Shown piece after piece: positions 6,088 to 9,066 of a DNA stretch of 9,066 nt; within the stretch, counting starts at the first letter, position 1, and every line of letters begins with the position of its first letter. Below the pieces are notes generated by a model, which saw only the letters and a program-made list of their open reading frames with translations, was not told the DNA's origin and did no database searches. A program made the position numbers and the translations under genes. The stretch comes from Sva-07 sp035529175 (GTDB lineage: Bacteria > Actinomycetota > Acidimicrobiia > Acidimicrobiales > Ilumatobacteraceae): contig DATKXG010000132.1 of NCBI GenBank assembly GCA_035529175.1, forward strand, positions 1 through 9,066, written 5' to 3'.

Positions 6088-6148
6088 CACCCCCGTTTGC
6101 GTGACGATCTGGGTGGACCGGGTCGCCGAAATCCGCACGCAAACGTCG
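6088..6148. repeat. 52-bp palindromic repeat family, copy 3
   Basis: The core runs from CGTTTGCG (6094-6101) to CGCAAACG (6138-6145), 52 bp like copies 1 and 2. The terminal arms pair over 10 bp, and the interior GGGTCGCCGAAAT aligns with the corresponding interiors of the other two copies. It lies about 1.1 kb away, upstream of the 87-aa gene and downstream of the OmpA-domain gene. Confidence 0.8.
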
Positions 6149-6159
6149 GGTCTGGACCT

Positions 6160-6224
6160 GGTGATTCCCGGAGACCCGGGCTCGGGGAACTTCGGTGGTT
6201 CCCGGAGACCCGGGCTCGGGGAAC
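6160..6224. repeat. Pair of 31-bp direct repeats with internal dyad, 3' of the OmpA-domain gene
   Basis: Positions 6160-6190 and 6194-6224 are identical except for one base (A at 6164, G at 6198) and are separated by TTC. Each contains an imperfect palindrome running from TTCCC through CCCGGG to GGGAA. The pair ends 9 bp beyond the OmpA-domain stop (6234-6236), so the transcript would carry two GC-rich hairpins at its 3' end. It may serve as a terminator or be an interspersed repeat; no U-tract follows. Confidence 0.8.
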
Positions 6225-6233
6225 CAGACCGGG

Positions 6234-7241
6234 TCAGTCGGCGAGGAGGCCGTAGAAGATGAACTCGGTGCGGCGGTTCAGGGCGAGCGACGCTGCGGAC
6301 TCGTCCTCGGCCAGCAGATCCTGTTCGCCGACGGCACGGGCCGCCAACCGAGCCGGGTCGACGCCCTGGCTCACCAGGTACCGGACGACCGAGACGGCGC
6401 GGGCTTCGGAGAGGGCGTAGTTCGCCGCCTCGTCGCCGAGCTGGTCGGCGTGACCGACGACCGTTGCCGTCACGTTCGGCAGCAAGTTCATGACTCCTGC
6501 GACCCGGTTGAGCTGCACCGCGTGTTCGAAGGTGACCTCGGAGCTCCCGGCAGGGAAACGGGGTGAGTTCATCTCGATCACACGGGTACCGATGCTGAGC
6601 GGCACCGACGGATCGACCGTCCAGTTCGCGTCGACGGTCGCCGTCGGATCGGTGCTGTTGGCCAGCGCGAGTCCTTCGAGCTGCGCTGCCTTCTCTGCGC
6701 TCGGCACCCACCCGGTGACCCGGACCACGGGCCCGTCGTAGATGGCGATGATCGGCTCGGGGGAACCGTCGGGCAGCGTCGGATATGCCGGGCCGGCCGG
6801 GACGGTCGTCGGTGCGGCCGTCGTCGTCGGTGCGGCCGTCGTGGTCGGCGCAGCGGTGGTGGTCGGCGCAGCCGTCGTCGTCGGAGCCGCCGTGGTGGCG
6901 GGCGCGACCGTCGTCGCCGGCGCCTTCGTCTCGACCGGTGCATCGGTGGGTGCGGCAGCGACCGCGTCCCCCGACGTGTCGCTCGAGTCGCCGTTGCCGG
7001 TACCGACGAGCACACCGGCGGCGACACCGCCGACCGCGAGGACGGCGAACGCCGCGAACGCGAGCGAACGCCGCGGGCGCTGGCCGGACGGCTTCGGCGT
7101 GGGCGTCACGTCGGACGCGCTCGCCCCGGATGCGCCGGCAGCCATCGTGGGGCGCGGCGGCGGTGGGGGCGGCGGCGTGGATTTCATCGGTGCCGTGGTC
7201 CCGAGAGGCGGGAGCGATTCGTTCGGGGTCTGTTCGGTCAT
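6234..7241 (-). CDS. Membrane-anchored OmpA-domain (peptidoglycan-binding) protein
   Basis: A 335-aa envelope protein. It has a Pro-rich cytoplasmic N-terminus (1-55, including a run of seven prolines), an Arg-flanked transmembrane helix (about 59-80), and an Ala/Pro/Thr linker with AAPTTT repeats (118-147). A middle region follows (about 163-225; GPVVRVTGWVPSAEKAAQLE could be BON-like, uncertain), then a C-terminal OmpA-like domain (about 232-331). The OmpA signature is clear: VVGHADQLGDEAANYALSEA then RAVSVVRYLVSQGVDPARLA, ending LALNRRTEFIF. Asp266, Asn274, Arg281 and Arg324 correspond to conserved positions, the Asp/Arg type that binds the diaminopimelate of peptidoglycan. The role is probably linking membrane and cell wall. 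ATG 7241 is preferred over in-frame starts further upstream (to 7425) because CAGG lies 7 nt before it and the upstream residues do not look like protein. Confidence 0.92.
   Translation of the reverse strand: MTEQTPNESLPPLGTTAPMKSTPPPPPPPRPTMAAGASGASASDVTPTPKPSGQRPRRSLAFAAFAVLAVGGVAAGVLVGTGNGDSSDTSGDAVAAAPTDAPVETKAPATTVAPATTAAPTTTAAPTTTAAPTTTAAPTTTAAPTTVPAGPAYPTLPDGSPEPIIAIYDGPVVRVTGWVPSAEKAAQLEGLALANSTDPTATVDANWTVDPSVPLSIGTRVIEMNSPRFPAGSSEVTFEHAVQLNRVAGVMNLLPNVTATVVGHADQLGDEAANYALSEARAVSVVRYLVSQGVDPARLAARAVGEQDLLAEDESAASLALNRRTEFIFYGLLAD
6801..6890. repeat. 18-bp coding repeat encoding five AAPTTT linker units
   Basis: Five successive 18-bp units on the minus strand encode four AAPTTT and one AAPTTV. 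Synonymous differences (mainly GTC/GTG on the plus strand) show they are not very recent duplications. They form an extended linker that would hold the OmpA domain away from the membrane. Confidence 0.8.
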
Positions 7242-7456
7242 AGCGGAACCTGCTGTCTCTCGGACGGTGGGTCCCGCCGACAGAACGCCGAAACCCGTGA
7301 CGTTGCAGGTATCGGCACCTTCTTGACCGACTTGAGAACTTGTCACTCTGAGTGGCGGACGGTGCGCCATCCCGATCGAGCAGCACGTCCGAGAGCGGTG
7401 TCACCATCTCGACGTTGACCACCACCCGGTACCGCGCACGACCTCGATCGTCCCGG

Positions 7457-7469
7457 CCGCGCTTCGCGG
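7457..7469. terminator. Small GC stem-loop just after the SDR stop
   Basis: CCGCG (7457-7461) and CGCGG (7465-7469) flank a CTT loop 5 bp downstream of the SDR stop. No U-tract is present, so terminator function is only suggested. The remaining space up to the OmpA-domain start (7242-7456) must hold that gene's promoter, but I see no convincing -10/-35 pair. Confidence 0.3.
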
Positions 7470-7473
7470 GGGC

Positions 7474-8189
7474 TCAGATCACGTAGCGGTCGCCGGTCGC
7501 GCGCACGGTGATGTCGCCGATCGAAACACCCCACGGTTGATCGATCGCGTAGAGGATCTGCTCGGCGATGTCGTCGGGTGGGAGCACCGCGAACTCGGGC
7601 GAGTTGCGGTCGGCCTGCTCGGCAGTGAGCTGCCCCATCAAGGCAGGGAGGTAGTCCTGAAAGTTCTGGCCGAGGATGCCGACCGCAGCGGCGGGGTTCA
7701 CGACAGATGAAGAGAGGCCGGTCGCGGGCACGCCCGTCGGGCGCACCGTGGTGACCTTGATCGCGCCCTGCGACTCGACCCGATACGACTCCGACAGTGT
7801 GTTCACCGCGGCCTTGGTGGCGCCGTAGACGGCGGCACCGGCGACCGGGAAGTTGCCGTAGATCGACGAGACGTTCACGATGTGACCGCGGCCCTGGGCG
7901 ATCATCTGGTCATGGGTGGCAATCATGCCGTGCAGGACACCCTTGATGTTGATGTCGATGCAGCGGTCCCACGCCTCGGCCGCTTGCTCGTGGTCGGCGA
8001 TGAACGCCAACGGCATCGTGCCCGCGTTGTTGACGATCACATCGACCGCGCCGAACTCGGCCACCGCAGTCGCCACCATCTCCTTCATGTCGGCGAGCCG
8101 CGTGACATCGGCGACGACCCCAGCGCGGTTCCGCCGTCGCCGCCGGTGATCACGACGACGCGCCCGTCCAGATGTCCGTTGCTCTCCAC
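7474..8189 (-). pseudogene. Short-chain dehydrogenase/reductase with internal deletion and frameshift
   Basis: Two parts in different frames together make an SDR. From GTG 8189 the first frame gives VESNGHLDGRVVVITGGDGG, the Rossmann strand and glycine-rich NAD(P)-binding motif, then runs into unrelated residues after about 8130. A second frame continues from about 8124 with AGVVADVTRLADMKEMV and runs intact to the TGA at 7474: NNAG motif, Ser in NVSSIYG, catalytic YGATK (Tyr and Lys), and a full substrate-side C-terminus. Relatives have some 35-40 residues between the glycine motif and VVADVT (rest of the motif, helix, second strand, cofactor-specificity residue); here about 5 remain. So roughly 100-110 bp are lost and the frame is shifted. 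An open frame from ATG 8235 exists, but its first 38 residues are Arg-rich nonsense. A functional NAD(P)-dependent enzyme is unlikely. It lies 115 bp downstream of the flavoprotein gene on the same strand. Confidence 0.8.
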
Positions 8190-8304
8190 TCGGCGGAATC
8201 TCGATCGCACCGGCGTTGCGACCTCGGTCGAACATCTCCGAGCGTCGACCGCGCGCCTTGGCCAGACGACCAGGCGCCGAATTCGATCCGGCGTATGGCG
8301 ACGG

Positions 8305-9066
8305 TCAGCGAGCAGCGATGTCCGACCCGGCGAGGAAACCGGTCGTCCACGCGTTCTGGAAATTGAAGCCGCCCGTGATGCCATCGACGTCGATGACTTC
8401 TCCGGCGAAATAGAGGCCGGGCACGAGCTTGCTCTGCATGGTGCGGAAGTCGATCTCGTCGAGTGACACACCGCCGCAGGTGACGAACTCGTCCTTGTTC
8501 GTGCTCTTGCCGGTCACGGCGAACGTCGAGGCGGTCAACTGGTCGAGAAGTTGTGTCGCTTGGGTCTTGCTGAGCTGCGACCACGTCGTGGTTGCGGGGA
8601 TGTCGGCGGCTGCGAGCAGGCGCAGCCAGAGACGCTTCGGGATCTCATCGAACGGGCTGCGGCTGGACAGTTGGCGCTTTGCCTCGCTGCGCCGCTTGTC
8701 GGCGACCACCCCCGCCGGATCGCCGTCGAGCAGCCAGTTCACCGAGATGTCGAAGCGGTAGTCACGCTCGGCCAGTTCGCGAGCACCCCACGCCGAGATC
8801 TTCAGAATCCCCGGCCCGCTCAGGCCCCAATGGGTGATCAGGACGGGTCCGTCGCTGCGGAGCTTGCTGTGCTGAACGCTGACTTCGGCCGACGTCACGG
8901 CGAGGCCCTGCAGCCCGTCGATGCGCGGATCCTTGACCTTGAACGTGAAGAGCGATGGTGTCGCCGGCTGCAGTTCGTGACCGAGACTCTCGGCGAGCTT
9001 CGCCCCTGCGGCGAGCCGGGTGCCACCGGTCGCAAGGAGGACGTTCGCGGCGGTGTACGACGTCCC
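8305..9066 (-). CDS. HI0933/BaiN-like NAD(P)/FAD-dependent oxidoreductase, 5'-partial
   Basis: The frame is open to the window edge (GTSYTAANVLLATGGTRLAA at its start), so the N-terminal FAD-binding region is outside; 253 residues are visible. The family is recognised from the LLATGG strand, then LGHELQPATPSLFTF, the conserved THWGLSGPGILKIS block, and the C-terminal FAD-binding end GLYFAGEVIDVDGITGGFNF followed by QNAWTTGFLAGSDIA. This is the HI0933/YhiN/BaiN family of flavoproteins; one gut member (BaiN) has been linked to bile-acid reduction, but most have no known substrate. GTG 8898 is an internal codon, not the start, since homology continues upstream. The visible domain shows no break. 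The downstream SDR remnant may or may not have been co-transcribed. Confidence 0.92.
   Translation of the reverse strand, partial: GTSYTAANVLLATGGTRLAAGAKLAESLGHELQPATPSLFTFKVKDPRIDGLQGLAVTSAEVSVQHSKLRSDGPVLITHWGLSGPGILKISAWGARELAERDYRFDISVNWLLDGDPAGVVADKRRSEAKRQLSSRSPFDEIPKRLWLRLLAAADIPATTTWSQLSKTQATQLLDQLTASTFAVTGKSTNKDEFVTCGGVSLDEIDFRTMQSKLVPGLYFAGEVIDVDGITGGFNFQNAWTTGFLAGSDIAAR

Noticed and set aside
6742..7326. Plus-strand frame rich in Val/Ala/Gly opposite the OmpA-domain gene
   Set aside because: It is the reverse complement of the AAPTTT linker and Pro-rich N-terminus, giving low-complexity artefact sequence.
7242..7425. Longer N-terminus for the OmpA-domain protein (starts at 7370 or beyond)
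   Set aside because: The added residues do not resemble the family, while ATG 7241 has a Shine-Dalgarno-like CAGG 7 nt upstream and starts a typical Pro-rich N-terminus.
8190..8235. ATG 8235 as the SDR start
   Set aside because: The resulting first 38 residues are Arg-rich and lack the NAD(P)-binding motif, which is visible in the other frame from 8189.

Overview
This is a GC-rich bacterial window with G/C-heavy third codon positions and GTG as well as ATG starts. The gene content (a Pro-rich, membrane-anchored HtrA protease, a bifunctional-nuclease-domain protein with an acidic tail, a single-pass OmpA-domain protein, crotonase and thiolase) fits an actinobacterium. An Acidimicrobiia/Ilumatobacter-like lineage is my best guess, but that is inference; nothing here fixes the taxonomy. 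No rRNA, tRNA, CRISPR, prophage or transposase gene was seen.

Layout. Positions 1-1386 (+) hold the 3' part of an FAD-dependent oxidoreductase whose N-terminal dinucleotide-binding region lies outside the window. It converges with an HtrA-type serine protease (2669 to 1485, -). A crotonase gene (2792-3562, +) is divergent from the protease and carries an in-frame TAA at codon 7. It converges on a thiolase (4827 to 3655, -). Further minus-strand genes follow upstream of the thiolase: a bifunctional nuclease domain protein (5675 to 5052), an 87-aa protein of unknown function (6009 to 5746), an OmpA-domain cell-envelope protein (7241 to 6234), a short-chain dehydrogenase broken by an internal deletion plus frameshift (8189 to 7474), and the C-terminal part of a HI0933/BaiN-type flavoprotein (from beyond 9066 to 8305).

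Functional themes. Crotonase and thiolase are both acyl-CoA (beta-oxidation-type) enzymes on opposite strands. HtrA and the OmpA-domain protein are envelope proteins with the same plan: a Pro-rich cytoplasmic N-terminus, one membrane helix and an extracytoplasmic domain. The two flavoproteins at the window edges and the SDR are redox enzymes with unknown substrates. There is no obvious multi-gene operon; most gaps are 70-230 bp.

The most distinctive feature is the density of palindromic repeats. At least four unrelated families occur in 9 kb: a 53-bp hairpin lying in frame inside the first flavoprotein gene; a 9-bp-direct-repeat-flanked hairpin at the thiolase stop; three copies of a 52-bp palindrome, one of which supplies the last codons and stop of the nuclease-domain gene; and a 31-bp tandem pair behind the OmpA-domain gene. 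Two genes also look recently damaged. No new defence or biosynthetic system is evident; the repeats and the two broken genes are what deserve a second look.
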